Below, piece by piece: positions 1 through 8,368 of a stretch of 64,000 bases of DNA. Under the pieces are notes generated by a model. That model was not told where the DNA came from. It searched no databases and saw only the letters and a list, made by a program, of their open reading frames with translations. The first letter of the stretch is position 1. Each line of letters opens with the position of its first letter. Source of the stretch: Nocardioides sp. NBC_00368 (GTDB taxonomy: Bacteria > Actinomycetota > Actinomycetes > Propionibacteriales > Nocardioidaceae); contig NZ_CP107970.1 of NCBI RefSeq assembly GCF_036090055.1, positions 4,857,001 to 4,921,000 of the forward strand, written 5' to 3'. A program made the translations under genes and the position numbers.

Positions 1-1
1 C

Positions 2-238
2 ATCGACGGCGGCGCCCCGATCATCAACCCGGGCGAGTCCGCGATCCTCTCCGTCGGCGCGGTCAAGCGCCAGCCCTGGATCGTCGGCACGGGTGACGAC
101 GAGCGCATCGAGCCGCGCGACGTCTGCACCCTCGCGCTCAGCTTCGACCACCGCCACATCGACGGCGAAGCCGGCTCCCGCTACCTCGCCGACGTGGCCA
201 GGATCGTCGGCGACCCGAGCACGGCCCTGTTGTTCTGA
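2..238 (+). CDS. 2-oxoacid dehydrogenase E2 (dihydrolipoamide acyltransferase), C-terminal end
   Basis: Only the last 78 codons lie in the window; the gene begins before base 1 and is read in the frame starting at base 2. The end of the acyltransferase catalytic domain is recognisable: an INPGESAILSVG segment and the active-site motif SFDHRHIDGEAG, in which the His and Asp of the DHRxxDG box carry out acyl transfer from lipoyl to CoA. It closes with a short LADVARIVGDPS tail, as usual for the family. The visible part does not show whether this is the pyruvate, branched-chain or 2-oxoglutarate enzyme. A perfect hairpin follows, so this is probably the last gene of its operon. Confidence 0.9.
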   Translation: MDGGAPIINPGESAILSVGAVKRQPWIVGTGDDERIEPRDVCTLALSFDHRHIDGEAGSRYLADVARIVGDPSTALLF

Positions 239-301
239 CCCGTTCGACAATCGCTCCACAGAACGCCAATTCGCTACCTCGAGGGGTATGGGATCTGGCA
301 C

Positions 302-337
302 GATCCTCAGGCCCGCGCTGACGCGGGCCTGAGGATC
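302..337 (+). terminator. Perfect 16-bp hairpin after the E2 gene
   Basis: Arms 302-317 and 322-337 pair perfectly around a CTGA loop. A short T-rich TTCT follows, then the Shine-Dalgarno of the next gene (GGAGGCAGG) only about 15 nt on. It most likely ends E2 transcription. If the RTX gene is read through from upstream, the hairpin would lie in its leader. Confidence 0.75.
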
Positions 338-351
338 TTCTGGAGGCAGGA

Positions 352-1935
352 ATGGTGCTCCTGACGGGGCGCACGCTGCTTGCCGGGATCGTCGCGACGG
401 CCGCCTCGGCGACCGTTCTCGTGGCGAGTCCCGCGAGCGCGGCGACAACATCCACCGGCGTACGCTGCACGATCGTCGGTACGTCCGGCGGTGATGTCCT
501 ACGAGGCACATCGAGGCGCGACGTCATCTGCGGTCGCGGTGGCGGCGACATCATCTACGCCAAGGGCGGGGACGATCTCGTTGACGCCGGATCGGGCGGG
601 GATCACATCTATGCCAGCTACGGCGCCGACCGGGTGCTCGCCGGGAGCGGCGAGGACTGGATTCACGGCGAGGCTGGCCCGGACAGCCTCAACGGGGGCA
701 CCGGGCAGGACAACATCTGGGGCGAGGACGGCAGTGACGTCATCTCCGGTGGCGACCACTTCGACGTGATCTCCGGCGGCGCGGGGGCGGACCGCATCTC
801 CGGCGGCGCTGCCGGCGACAGCATCAGCGGCGGGACGAGCGGAGACGCCATCTCGGGAGGCGCAGGGTCTGACTCCGTCAACGGAGGCGACGGCAACGAC
901 TCGATCTCCGGTGGCGATGGCAACGACCAGATCGCCGGAAGCTACGGCGACGACCAGCTCCACGGGAACAACCACCTGGACACCGTCAACGGTGGCCCGG
1001 GCCACGACCGGCTCTGGGGCGAGAGCGGCGACGACACCCTCAACGGTGGCGACGGAAACGACAAGCTGTCCGGCGGGACTGGGCTGGACGACGTCCACGG
1101 CAACGCCGGCACCAACACCTGCTACTACGACGTCTACGACTACCTCTACGGGTGCTTCCGCGACGCCAGCGCGCCGGTGATCGTCGAGGCTTCCCTGTCC
1201 CCGACGACGGTCAACTCCGACTCCGGCGACACGAAGGTCCGGGTTCGGGTTCACGTGAAGGACGACCTTCGTGTCTCCCGGGTCCAGGCATGGGTCTCCG
1301 GACTCGCCGACGACAACCCGGCGCAGCTCTACACCCACTTCATGCCGATGGTCTCCGGCGGCGTGCGCGACGGTTGGTGGCAGGGGTATGTCACCGTGCC
1401 CAGGTGGACGCCCGGGGGGAGACTGACGTTGGAAGCTTCCGCGATCGATACGGCGGATCGCATGTCGGACTCCACGGCCGCATCGATGCAGGTGACCAGC
1501 ACCAACCCGGACACCGCGGCGCCGCTGGTGAAGCTCAAGAGCCTGAGCGCGACGTCCCTCGACGTGCGCACCGGCGCGAAGACCATCAAGGCGGTGTTGT
1601 CGGTGACGGACCGGATCGGCGTGACCGAGATGAACGGGTTGAGAACCCTGACCATGTGCATCGCCCGCACGATGGACGACGACGCGATCTGTGGGTCTGT
1701 CGCGTCGCGTACGGCTGGGACCATCTACTCCGGTGAGTGGACGGTGAGCCTGACGGTCCCGAAGGGAACCCCGAGCGGCGTCTATGACCTCCAGATCAGT
1801 GCGGAAGATCGCATCTTGGTCGGTGAGGAGTATTACGGTCCGCACCTCTACCAGGAGCGGGTCGACAAGTATCCGAGCTCGATGCATCCGGAGCAGGAGC
1901 TGCCGGGCGCGACCTTCAAGGTCACCGGGTCCTGA
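352..1935 (+). CDS. Secreted RTX-type (haemolysin-type) calcium-binding repeat protein with C-terminal Ig-like half
   Basis: 527 residues. Residues 1-30 form a Sec signal peptide ending SPASA. From about residue 45 to 245 there are some 20 nonapeptide repeats of the GGxGxDxxx type (GGDGNDSISGG, GGAGSDSVNGG), which in RTX proteins bind Ca2+ in a parallel beta-roll. The remainder (about 270-527) has two weakly similar halves around SPTTVNSDSGDTKVRVRV and SLSATSLDVRTGAKTIKAV that look like beta-sandwich domains. The ATG follows GGAGGCAGG closely. Classical RTX toxins leave by type I secretion with a C-terminal signal; here a Sec signal is present and no HlyB/HlyD genes are nearby. Function unknown; probably a surface or extracellular structural protein. 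A paralogue lies at 55473-56504. Confidence 0.85.
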   Translation: MVLLTGRTLLAGIVATAASATVLVASPASAATTSTGVRCTIVGTSGGDVLRGTSRRDVICGRGGGDIIYAKGGDDLVDAGSGGDHIYASYGADRVLAGSGEDWIHGEAGPDSLNGGTGQDNIWGEDGSDVISGGDHFDVISGGAGADRISGGAAGDSISGGTSGDAISGGAGSDSVNGGDGNDSISGGDGNDQIAGSYGDDQLHGNNHLDTVNGGPGHDRLWGESGDDTLNGGDGNDKLSGGTGLDDVHGNAGTNTCYYDVYDYLYGCFRDASAPVIVEASLSPTTVNSDSGDTKVRVRVHVKDDLRVSRVQAWVSGLADDNPAQLYTHFMPMVSGGVRDGWWQGYVTVPRWTPGGRLTLEASAIDTADRMSDSTAASMQVTSTNPDTAAPLVKLKSLSATSLDVRTGAKTIKAVLSVTDRIGVTEMNGLRTLTMCIARTMDDDAICGSVASRTAGTIYSGEWTVSLTVPKGTPSGVYDLQISAEDRILVGEEYYGPHLYQERVDKYPSSMHPEQELPGATFKVTGS

Positions 1936-1954
1936 CCCCGCCGAGACGTCAGCA

Positions 1955-1996
1955 ACGCCGGTCGAGTGGGCACCTCGGTGCCCACTCGACCGGCGT
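1955..1996. terminator. 19-bp perfect hairpin between convergent genes
   Basis: Arms 1955-1973 and 1978-1996 are perfect reverse complements around a 4-nt CTCG loop. It sits between the stop of the RTX gene and the stop of the convergent ABC permease. There is no T-tract on either side, so it is of the hairpin-only type and could serve both strands. Confidence 0.7.
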
Positions 1997-2020
1997 ACGT
2001 GACGCCTCGACCGGTTGGGG

Positions 2021-3658
2021 TCAGGCGGGGATGTTCCGGCGGCGGAAACCGACGAAGGCGGCCAGGAACAGCACCAGCGCCACGGCGCTGAGGCCGATCA
2101 TGTGCGAGGCCTCGATGGGCTCCTGCGGGTAGCGGCCGACCCACCAGAAGGGGGAGATGCCCGCGACCGAGTCCGGGAGGTCGAACAACGGCCCGAACAT
2201 CCCGGTGATGCACGTGAACGCGAAGAGCGCCCAGATGACCGGCGTGATCTTCGGGACCCAGGCATAGAGCGCCGCGGTGAGCGCCATGTAGACCGCGACC
2301 GCCGGCAGGAACGCCGCGCCGCCCTTCAGGAACGTCCCCAGCTCGACCTCACCGTTGACCAGGGCACCTGCCCACAGCGCGAGGGCTCCCGAGATCATGG
2401 TCAGGACGAAGGCGCCCACGGCCACGACCGCGAGGTGTGACGCGAACCAGCGACCGCGTGAGACCGGCTTGGCCAGCGTGATCTCCAGCCGTCCTTCGGT
2501 CTCCTCCGTCTTGGCTCGCAGGGTGGTCGCGATCGCGTACCCGGCGGAGGCCAGTGCCGCGTACAGGATCATGATCGCCAGGAATCCGGTGAGCGGGTCG
2601 TCGCCGAACATCTCGGTCCCGCCGGGCACGTCCTTCATCATCTCCTCGACACCCTCGCCGAGGTAGGTGCCGGTCGCCCCGAACATCACGAACGTGCCGA
2701 GGAACCACCAGAACAGAGCCGTACGCTGCTGACGCCACGCCATCGCGATCGGGGACGAGAGCGTCCCGGTCGCCTCGGCCCTGCCGGAGCCGCCGGCGAG
2801 CAGCGCGCCGTCGAAGTCGCGCTTCGAGGCCAGGAACGCCCCGAGGGCGAGGAGCACCACGACGGCCACAACGCTCAGTGCCAGCGGCCACCAGCGCAGG
2901 TCGACGTACGCCCTCATCTGCTGCGTCCACGCGATCGGCGAGAGCCACGAGAGCCAGGTGCCGTGCTCGCCGGGCTCGGCCTGCAGATCGCCGATGCCGC
3001 GCACGAGCACCGCGACGCCGAGCACCGCGAGCGCGAGGCCGGTGGCGCCGCGCCCGTGGGTGGTCAGCTGCGAGGTGACCAGCGCCACGGCGGCGAAGAC
3101 CAGGCCGCTGACGGCGATCGCCGTGGACAGGGCGAAGGTGTCCTCGACCGCCAGGTCGCCCGCGGAGATGAGCAGGGCGCTTCCGAGGACGGCGAAGACG
3201 ACGTTGGCGATGACCACCGTCAGCAGCGAGGCGGCGACCGCCGCGTGTCGGCCGACCGCGCCGGACCGGACCAGTTCCGCCCGCCCGCTCTCCTCCTCGG
3301 CGCGGGTGTTGCGGACGACCTCGAACATGTTCATGATCCCGAGCAGCGCGATCATCCACAGCGTCATCTCGTTGGCGAACATCGCGCCGATCGTGTAGTC
3401 GTCGAGTCCGTAGTTCGGCCCGCCGAGGAAAACCGACGCGGGCTGCTGCATCAGGTCGGCGCGTCCCTGCCGGTCTTCGGCCGTCGGGTAGACGGTGCTG
3501 AGCGCGGTGACGAAGTAGGCGTACAACGCGAGCAGCGAGACGGTCCAGACGGTCAGCCGCACCCGGTCGCGCCGCAGCATGAAGCGGGTCAGGTGCCAGG
3601 TGCCGGCGAAGGAGGTCAGTGGCGTACGCCGGGGGAGGGCAGGAGCAAGCGTGCTCAT
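2021..3658 (-). CDS. ABC-2 type exporter permease (polyketide-antibiotic exporter family)
   Basis: 545 residues from the ATG at 3658. That ATG overlaps the TGA of the upstream ATPase gene by one base (TGATG), implying translational coupling; the open frame continues upstream, but only inside the ATPase gene. Many hydrophobic segments are visible, in two halves that each begin with a LTRFMLRRDR or AMAWRQQRTALFWW stretch. This fits the roughly 12-helix duplicated permeases annotated as exporters of polyketide antibiotics. With the ATPase it should form a membrane exporter of a hydrophobic or antibiotic-like compound; the substrate cannot be read from sequence. The unit is probably controlled by the TetR gene at its head. 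Confidence 0.88.
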   Translation of the reverse strand: MSTLAPALPRRTPLTSFAGTWHLTRFMLRRDRVRLTVWTVSLLALYAYFVTALSTVYPTAEDRQGRADLMQQPASVFLGGPNYGLDDYTIGAMFANEMTLWMIALLGIMNMFEVVRNTRAEEESGRAELVRSGAVGRHAAVAASLLTVVIANVVFAVLGSALLISAGDLAVEDTFALSTAIAVSGLVFAAVALVTSQLTTHGRGATGLALAVLGVAVLVRGIGDLQAEPGEHGTWLSWLSPIAWTQQMRAYVDLRWWPLALSVVAVVVLLALGAFLASKRDFDGALLAGGSGRAEATGTLSSPIAMAWRQQRTALFWWFLGTFVMFGATGTYLGEGVEEMMKDVPGGTEMFGDDPLTGFLAIMILYAALASAGYAIATTLRAKTEETEGRLEITLAKPVSRGRWFASHLAVVAVGAFVLTMISGALALWAGALVNGEVELGTFLKGGAAFLPAVAVYMALTAALYAWVPKITPVIWALFAFTCITGMFGPLFDLPDSVAGISPFWWVGRYPQEPIEASHMIGLSAVALVLFLAAFVGFRRRNIPA

Positions 3659-4593
3659 CACGCCTCCTCCGTCTCGATGACGTCGCCGTAGTGCCGCATG
3701 AAGAGCTCCTCGAGCGACGGCGGCGTGATGGTCAGGCCGCGTACGTCGAGGTCGGTCAGCGTCTTGAGCACGTCGCCGACGGCGTGGTTGTCCACGTCGA
3801 AGGCGACCCGGGTTCCGGCGCCGTTCTGGCTGGTCACCAGGTCGTTGACGGCCTGCAGGCCGCTCAGGGCCGACGGGTCGCCACCGACGGTGGCGACGAC
3901 GGAGGACCGGGTCAGGTGGCGCAGCTCCTCGAGCGTGCCGGACTCGACCGCGACCCCGGCACGGATGATCGTGACGGTGTCGCAGACCTTCTCGACCTCG
4001 CTGAGGATGTGGCTGGAGAGCAGCACCGAGGAGCCCTCGGCCTTGGCCTCTCGGGCGTACTCGGTGAAGACGGCCTCCATCAGCGGGTCGAGACCCGAGG
4101 TGGGCTCGTCGAAGATGTAGAGCTCGGACTCGTCGAGAAAAGCGGCCACCAGGGCGACCTTCTGGCGGTTGCCCTTGGAGTACGTGCGAGCCTTCTTGGT
4201 CGGGTCGAGCTGGAACCGCTCCAACAGCTCGGCCTTGCGTGCCTTGCGGCGCGCCTTGTCGCCGGCCGGCTTGAGGCGGGTGAGGTAGTCGATGCACTCG
4301 CCGCCGGTCAGGTTGGGCCACAGCGACACGTCGCCGGGGACGTACGAGATCCGCTTGTGCAGCTCGACGGCGTCACGCCAGGCGTCGCCACCGAAGAGAC
4401 GGGCGGTGCCGGCGTCGGCGCGCAGCAGCCCGAGCAGGATCTTGATGGTGGTGGACTTGCCGGCGCCGTTGGGGCCGAGGAAGCCGGCCACCTGGCCGGG
4501 CTGGACGGTCAGGTCGAGGCCGTCGAGGGCCTTGAAGGAGCCGAAGGACTTGTGCAGGCCCGCGATCTCGACCGCGGGGATGGTGTCGGACAT
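3658..4593 (-). CDS. ABC transporter ATP-binding protein (drug-export type)
   Basis: 311 residues. Walker A is GPNGAGKST (near residue 40), the signature loop is the variant YSKGNRQKV, Walker B is LYIFDEPTSGLD, and the H-loop is SSHILSE. The C-terminal 90 residues form the accessory domain typical of DrrA/CcmA-like export ATPases, ending in the IEELF-like SLEELFMRHYG. It powers the permease encoded immediately downstream. The gene lies 57 bp after the TetR gene on the same strand, so the three are probably one transcript. Confidence 0.93.
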   Translation of the reverse strand: MSDTIPAVEIAGLHKSFGSFKALDGLDLTVQPGQVAGFLGPNGAGKSTTIKILLGLLRADAGTARLFGGDAWRDAVELHKRISYVPGDVSLWPNLTGGECIDYLTRLKPAGDKARRKARKAELLERFQLDPTKKARTYSKGNRQKVALVAAFLDESELYIFDEPTSGLDPLMEAVFTEYAREAKAEGSSVLLSSHILSEVEKVCDTVTIIRAGVAVESGTLEELRHLTRSSVVATVGGDPSALSGLQAVNDLVTSQNGAGTRVAFDVDNHAVGDVLKTLTDLDVRGLTITPPSLEELFMRHYGDVIETEEA

Positions 4594-4650
4594 GGGAACT
4601 CGCTTCCGCGTTGGGAGGAATGGGAGGACGTACGCCGACGGGGCGGGGCG

Positions 4651-5322
4651 TCATTCGGACGCGGGCTCCGTGGCGGTGTCCTGCGGCGGGTCCGGAACGT
4701 AGAGCAGGTATTCGTCGAGCATGCGACGGTTGGTGAAGAAGCCCTCGGAGTAGAGCTCGAGCATCGGAAGGTAGCTGGTCATCAGGAAACCCCGCACGAG
4801 CCCGCTGATGTCGCTGGGGTCTTCCTGCGGGTTGAGGGTGAGCTCGAGCATGAGCGTGCCGAGTGCGGAGAGCACCAGGTAGCGCGCTCGCGCCGCCTCG
4901 TCCAGGCTCGGCTTGACCAGGCCGGCGTCGACGCCGTGCTTGGTGTAGCCGACCGCGTCCTCGATCATCTGCTCGATGAAGCTGCGGCCGACCGGCCCGC
5001 CGTCCTGCAGCGAGCGGAGGACGTAGCCGAGCAGCGGTGCGTACTCGTCCGTCGCAGCGAACCGGTGCAGGATGCTCTGTCCCGAGGCCAGCTCGTCGAT
5101 CGACTCGTTCTTGGCCTTACGGATCTCGGCGAGCACCTGCTCGTCGCACTCGGCGTGGAGCTCGTCCTTGGAGCCGAAGTGGTGGATCACCAGTGCCGGA
5201 CTGACCCCGGCGTCGCCGGCGATCGAGCGGACCGAGGCGCCGAAGCCGTCGCGCGCGAACCGCAGCACCGCCGCGTCGCGAATTCGCTCGCGCGTGGTCG
5301 GATCGGCCGGGGCTGAACGCAT
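4651..5322 (-). CDS. TetR-family repressor of the ABC exporter operon
   Basis: About 223 residues from the ATG at 5322; a TTG two codons upstream (5328) is an alternative start. The N-terminal HTH is clear: TTRERIRDAAVLRFARDGF, then VRSIAGDAGVSPALVIHHFGSKDELH. The C-terminal half (SFIEQMIEDAVGYTKHGVDAG) is a divergent ligand-binding region, as usual in the family. It is first in an operon with an ABC exporter, so it probably represses that exporter until a toxic ligand binds. The start codon lies within a set of inverted repeats (5307-5353) that would let it autoregulate. Confidence 0.88.
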   Translation of the reverse strand: MRSAPADPTTRERIRDAAVLRFARDGFGASVRSIAGDAGVSPALVIHHFGSKDELHAECDEQVLAEIRKAKNESIDELASGQSILHRFAATDEYAPLLGYVLRSLQDGGPVGRSFIEQMIEDAVGYTKHGVDAGLVKPSLDEAARARYLVLSALGTLMLELTLNPQEDPSDISGLVRGFLMTSYLPMLELYSEGFFTNRRMLDEYLLYVPDPPQDTATEPASE

Positions 5323-5353
5323 GTTCAAATGCTAAACAGGTGTTCAGCCCCGG
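5307..5353. promoter_or_regulatory. Inverted-repeat cluster over the TetR start: probable operator
   Basis: A perfect 12-bp inverted repeat (5307-5318 and 5342-5353, GGGGCTGAAC type) encloses two smaller symmetries: TGAAC-N4-GTTCA at 5314-5327 and the imperfect palindrome TGTTcaaatgctaAACA at 5322-5338. The cluster covers the presumed transcription and translation start of the TetR gene, where an autoregulatory operator is expected. The outer repeat could alternatively fold as RNA. Confidence 0.6.
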
Positions 5354-5370
5354 CGCAAGGGGTTAACCGA

Positions 5371-6273
5371 TCAGTTCGTGGTCCAGCCGAAGTCGACCGC
5401 GATCGGGAAGTGGTCGGAGAGCATCAGGCCGGAGCCGTCCTCGCGGAAGTCGGCGTCCAGGTTGCGGTAGGACGTGGCGCTCAGGTCGACGCCGCCGCCG
5501 TCGCGGTAGAGCACCTTGTCGACGACCTCGCACTCCACCGGCGGGTTCGAGCCCGGGCAGCTCAGGGCCGGGCTGCCGCGGTCGGGCTCGTCCCCGCTGC
5601 GTACGAGCTCCACCCAGGCGTCGGTGAGACCGTTGGTCGCGGCGAAGTCGGAGATCCGGTCGCCCTCGGTGGTGTAGCGGGTGTTGGTGTCGCCCATGAC
5701 CAGGACGGCGTGGCCGGCGGAGCGCTCGGAGATGTACGCCGTGAGCTGCTCGAGGTTGTTCCGGCGAGCGGCCTCGTCCAGGTCGTCGTCACCGGCATCG
5801 GCATGCAGGTTGTAGACGTCGATCCAGGTGTCCGGGGCGATCTGCGCGCGGTGGAACGTGAACCCCTTCGGGGTCAGGCAGTCGGCCTGGTTGATCCAGC
5901 AGCGGTCCCAGGTGACGCGGTCGAGCGCCTCGTGCGGCTGGTGGTGCAGGCTGTTCAGTCCGCTCCCGAACGGCACCCCGCCGGACGTCGGCGTGCGGTG
6001 GGCGTGCACGTCGGTCGCGTAGAGGTAGGCGTGGTAGTTGAAGTCCTCCTGGACGTTGACGATGTCGAACCCGGCGATCCGCCGGCCGATCTCGTTGGTG
6101 GCGCTCTTGCGCGGTGTCGGGGCGCTGGAGAGGAACTCCGGGAGCCCGGCGATGTTGTAGGTCAGCGCACTGAAGCTGCCTTCGGTCGCGTGGGCCGGGG
6201 CGCCGAGGAGGGGGAGGGCCGCGGCGAGCGAGGTCGTGGCGGCGAGGGCGAGGAGACGCTTGATCTGAGGCAC
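5371..6273 (-). CDS. Secreted endonuclease/exonuclease/phosphatase (EEP) family hydrolase
   Basis: 300 residues from the GTG at 6273, which has GGAG 7 nt upstream. Longer readings of the frame add unrelated residues. A Sec signal peptide ends GAPAHA at about residue 29. EEP catalytic motifs appear in order: YNIAGLPE, NVQED (metal-binding Glu), NLHADAG, GDTNTRY (the GDxN box) and SDHFPIAVDF (general-base His). Four Cys in the CWINQADC and LSCPGSNPPVECE segments could form disulfides outside the cell. Secreted EEP relatives include sphingomyelinase-like phosphodiesterases and nucleases; the substrate is not decidable here. It is probably monocistronic. Confidence 0.85.
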   Translation of the reverse strand: MPQIKRLLALAATTSLAAALPLLGAPAHATEGSFSALTYNIAGLPEFLSSAPTPRKSATNEIGRRIAGFDIVNVQEDFNYHAYLYATDVHAHRTPTSGGVPFGSGLNSLHHQPHEALDRVTWDRCWINQADCLTPKGFTFHRAQIAPDTWIDVYNLHADAGDDDLDEAARRNNLEQLTAYISERSAGHAVLVMGDTNTRYTTEGDRISDFAATNGLTDAWVELVRSGDEPDRGSPALSCPGSNPPVECEVVDKVLYRDGGGVDLSATSYRNLDADFREDGSGLMLSDHFPIAVDFGWTTN

Positions 6274-6371
6274 GAGAAACTCCGATCGAGTGTGGGGTTG
6301 TCGGCTCGTGACGAGCCCACCCATCGTGGCGGAGTTCGTGGTGCGTGTCCGCAGATCTCCTGCGTACGTCC

Positions 6372-7904
6372 TCAGCCCGCGTAGCGGGCGGCCCGAGCCG
6401 TCGGTTCGCCCGGTCCGGAGGCGAGCAGCGCGAGCAGTTCGTCCTCCAGGACCGCGCCGACCCGGCGGCAGAACGCCTCCGGCTCGTCGGCGGCGTCGGG
6501 GGACTCCGCGACGATCCGGTCGACCACGCCGATCTGCTGCAGGTCGACGGCCAGCACCTGCTGGGCCTCGGCCATCTCGGCGGCATGGTCGGAGTCGCCG
6601 TGCACGATCGCGCTCGCACCTTCGGGCGGCAGCGGGGAGAGCCAGGCGTGCTGGGCCGCGACCACGCGATCGGCGGGGAGGAAGGCGAGCGCCCCGCCAC
6701 CGTTGCCCTCGCCCAGCATCAGGCTGAGCGTCGGGGTCTCGACGTTGACGAGCGTCCCCAACGTACGCGCGATCTCGCCGGCGATGCCGCCGTTCTCCGC
6801 CTCCGCCGACAGTGCGGCGCCGGGTGTGTCGATGACCGTCACGACGGGGAGCCCGAGCCCGGCGGCGAGCTTCATCCCGCGCTGTGCCTCGCGCAGCCCC
6901 TCCGGTCCGAGCGGCTGGTGGGCCTGCTCGCGCCGGTCCTGCGCCAGCACCAGGCACGGCGCGGACCCGAACCGCGCCAGCGCGATGATCAGACCCGGGT
7001 CGCGCTCGCCCTGCCCGGTGCCGTTGAGCGGCACGACGTCCGAGGCCGCGATCCGGAGCAGCGCCCGGGCCCCCGGCCGGTCCATGCGCCGGGACCGGGT
7101 GATCGCGTCCCAGGTGTCGACCGCCGAGAAGTCGCCCGCGTCGGCCGAAGCGTCACGTACGTCGGCCGACGCGTCACCCGCTGACCTCTCGGCCGACGCG
7201 AGCGACGCCTCGGCCTGCGCGCCTGACTTCTCGGGGCGCAGGGCCAGGATCCCCAGGACGCGGTCGACCAGCCCGGCGAGCTCGTCGGGAGGTACGACGC
7301 CGTCGACGAGGCCGTGCGCGAAGAGGTTCTCCGCGACCTGGACGCCGGAGGGGAAGGGGCGGCCGTTGAGCACCTCGTAGACCTTCGGGCCCAGGAATCC
7401 GAGGAGTGCACCGGGCTCGGCGACGGTGACGTGACCCAGCGATCCCCAGGAGGCCATCACGCCGCCGGTCGTGGGGTGGCGCAGGTAGACGAGATAGGGG
7501 AGACCGGCCGCCTTGTGGCGGGTGACCGCCTCGGCGATACGCACCATCTGCACGAACGCCGGGGCGCCTTCCTGCATCCGGGTGCCGCCGGAGGCCGGAC
7601 CGGCCAGCAGCGGCAGTCCTTCGCGCGTCGCCCGCTCCACGGCCGCGATCAGCCGCTCGGCCGATGCTCGCCCGATCGACCCGGCGAGGAACCGGAACTC
7701 GGAGAGCACGACGGCCACCCGACGCCCGGCGATCCGGGCCTCCCCGGTGACCACCGACTCGTCCGTGCCTGCTCGCTCCTGTGCCTTCACCAGGTCGGCG
7801 GCGTACGCCTCGGGGAGGTCGCCGTAGGTCGGCGGGGTGTCCCAGGACGTCCAGGTCCCGGCATCGAGGACGAGGTCGATCAGCTCGCTGGAGGTCAGGC
7901 CCAT
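6372..7904 (-). CDS. accD3: Acetyl-CoA carboxylase carboxyltransferase, fused beta-alpha subunits (AccD3-like)
   Basis: 510 residues combining both carboxyltransferase halves. The beta-like half (about 20-220) has GPASGGTRMQEG, YLRHPTTGGVMASWGSLGH and EPGALLGFLGP. The alpha-like half (about 263-500) has VVTVIDTPGAALSAEAE, GEGNGGGALAF and SPLPPEGASAI. The two are joined by a roughly 40-residue Ala/Ser/Asp-rich linker. It transfers carboxyl from carboxybiotin to acetyl-CoA for fatty acid synthesis. The sequence strongly recalls mycobacterial AccD3, including the absence of the Cys4 zinc finger of E. coli AccD. No biotin carrier or carboxylase gene is nearby, so it must pair with a subunit encoded elsewhere. 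Confidence 0.93.
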   Translation of the reverse strand: MGLTSSELIDLVLDAGTWTSWDTPPTYGDLPEAYAADLVKAQERAGTDESVVTGEARIAGRRVAVVLSEFRFLAGSIGRASAERLIAAVERATREGLPLLAGPASGGTRMQEGAPAFVQMVRIAEAVTRHKAAGLPYLVYLRHPTTGGVMASWGSLGHVTVAEPGALLGFLGPKVYEVLNGRPFPSGVQVAENLFAHGLVDGVVPPDELAGLVDRVLGILALRPEKSGAQAEASLASAERSAGDASADVRDASADAGDFSAVDTWDAITRSRRMDRPGARALLRIAASDVVPLNGTGQGERDPGLIIALARFGSAPCLVLAQDRREQAHQPLGPEGLREAQRGMKLAAGLGLPVVTVIDTPGAALSAEAENGGIAGEIARTLGTLVNVETPTLSLMLGEGNGGGALAFLPADRVVAAQHAWLSPLPPEGASAIVHGDSDHAAEMAEAQQVLAVDLQQIGVVDRIVAESPDAADEPEAFCRRVGAVLEDELLALLASGPGEPTARAARYAG

Positions 7905-8055
7905 GTTGCGACCATACCCCGAGTTGGCTCATTGGCTGAGCCTCTGTCCATCTGCGGGCACTTCGAGATGCGGGCCCCGGACGCGCTAACGGCCCCAAAC
8001 GGCGTACGTCGGGCGTAGTTAACCGGAAAGACACGCTCCTGACCTGCGAAAACCG

Positions 8056-8085
8056 TTGGTAGGTGGAGGGTGTTCGCTCTATTCT
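8056..8085 (+). promoter_or_regulatory. Probable sigma-A-type promoter of a short transcript
   Basis: TTGGTA (8056-8061) and TATTCT (8080-8085) are separated by 18 bp. Transcription would start near 8092, just at a CCCGGT-CTCACC-ACCGGG stem-loop (8093-8110), ahead of a 30-codon ORF and a strong terminator. Confidence 0.5.
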
Positions 8086-8142
8086 GGTAGCACCCGGTCT
8101 CACCACCGGGCACAACACACCTGACCTTTGAAGGGCCCACGC

Positions 8143-8235
8143 ATGAGCACGCAGCACTCGACCACCGCCCCGGCGGCCTGGTCGCTGACCGCTGCGCACG
8201 AGCGCGACCCTCATGCCCGCGGGAGCCGACAGTGA
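8143..8235 (+). CDS. Small ORF, 30 codons, unknown
   Basis: An ATG at 8143 with GAAGGG 8 nt upstream opens a 30-residue frame (MSTQHSTTAPAAWSLTAAH, then ERDPHARGSRQ). It has no hydrophobic segment and no run of any one amino acid that would mark a classical amino-acid attenuator. It lies between its own promoter-like sequence and a strong intrinsic terminator, in a 464-bp gap without a larger gene. It could be a small protein, a leader peptide affecting read-through into the HNH gene, or a chance frame in a non-coding RNA. I do not recognise it. Confidence 0.4.
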   Translation: MSTQHSTTAPAAWSLTAAHERDPHARGSRQ

Positions 8236-8265
8236 CCTGGGTGCATAGCCGCACCGGATCACTCC

Positions 8266-8312
8266 GGGCCGCTCCTGCGAGACATGTCTGTCTCGTCGGG
8301 GCGGCCCTTTTT
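8266..8312 (+). terminator. Strong intrinsic terminator
   Basis: GGGCCGC (8266-8272) pairs with GCGGCCC (8301-8307). Inside, CGAGAC pairs with GTCTCG around an ATGTCT loop. TTTTT follows at 8308-8312, then a further T-rich stretch. It begins 30 nt after the stop of the 30-codon ORF and 103 nt before the HNH gene. It is one of the few hairpins in this window with a genuine T-tract. Confidence 0.85.
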
Positions 8313-8368
8313 GTTTCTGTCCGATCAGCACGCGATCTCTATCCGACTCTCCTGGGAGGTAACCGAAT

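Noticed and set aside
580..1100. Regular GGC/GAC-rich repeats that could suggest a CRISPR or tandem DNA array
   Set aside because: The repeat unit is 27 bp with variable third positions and encodes RTX nonapeptides. Selection is on protein, and there are no constant repeats with unique spacers.
2021..5322. TetR-ABC exporter as the edge of an antibiotic biosynthetic cluster
   Set aside because: Neighbours are an RTX protein, an EEP hydrolase and acetyl-CoA carboxylase; there are no PKS, NRPS or tailoring genes.
6372..7904. Carboxyltransferase fusion as a sequencing or assembly join of two genes
   Set aside because: Mycobacterial AccD3 has the same fused layout and length, and the linker is in frame.
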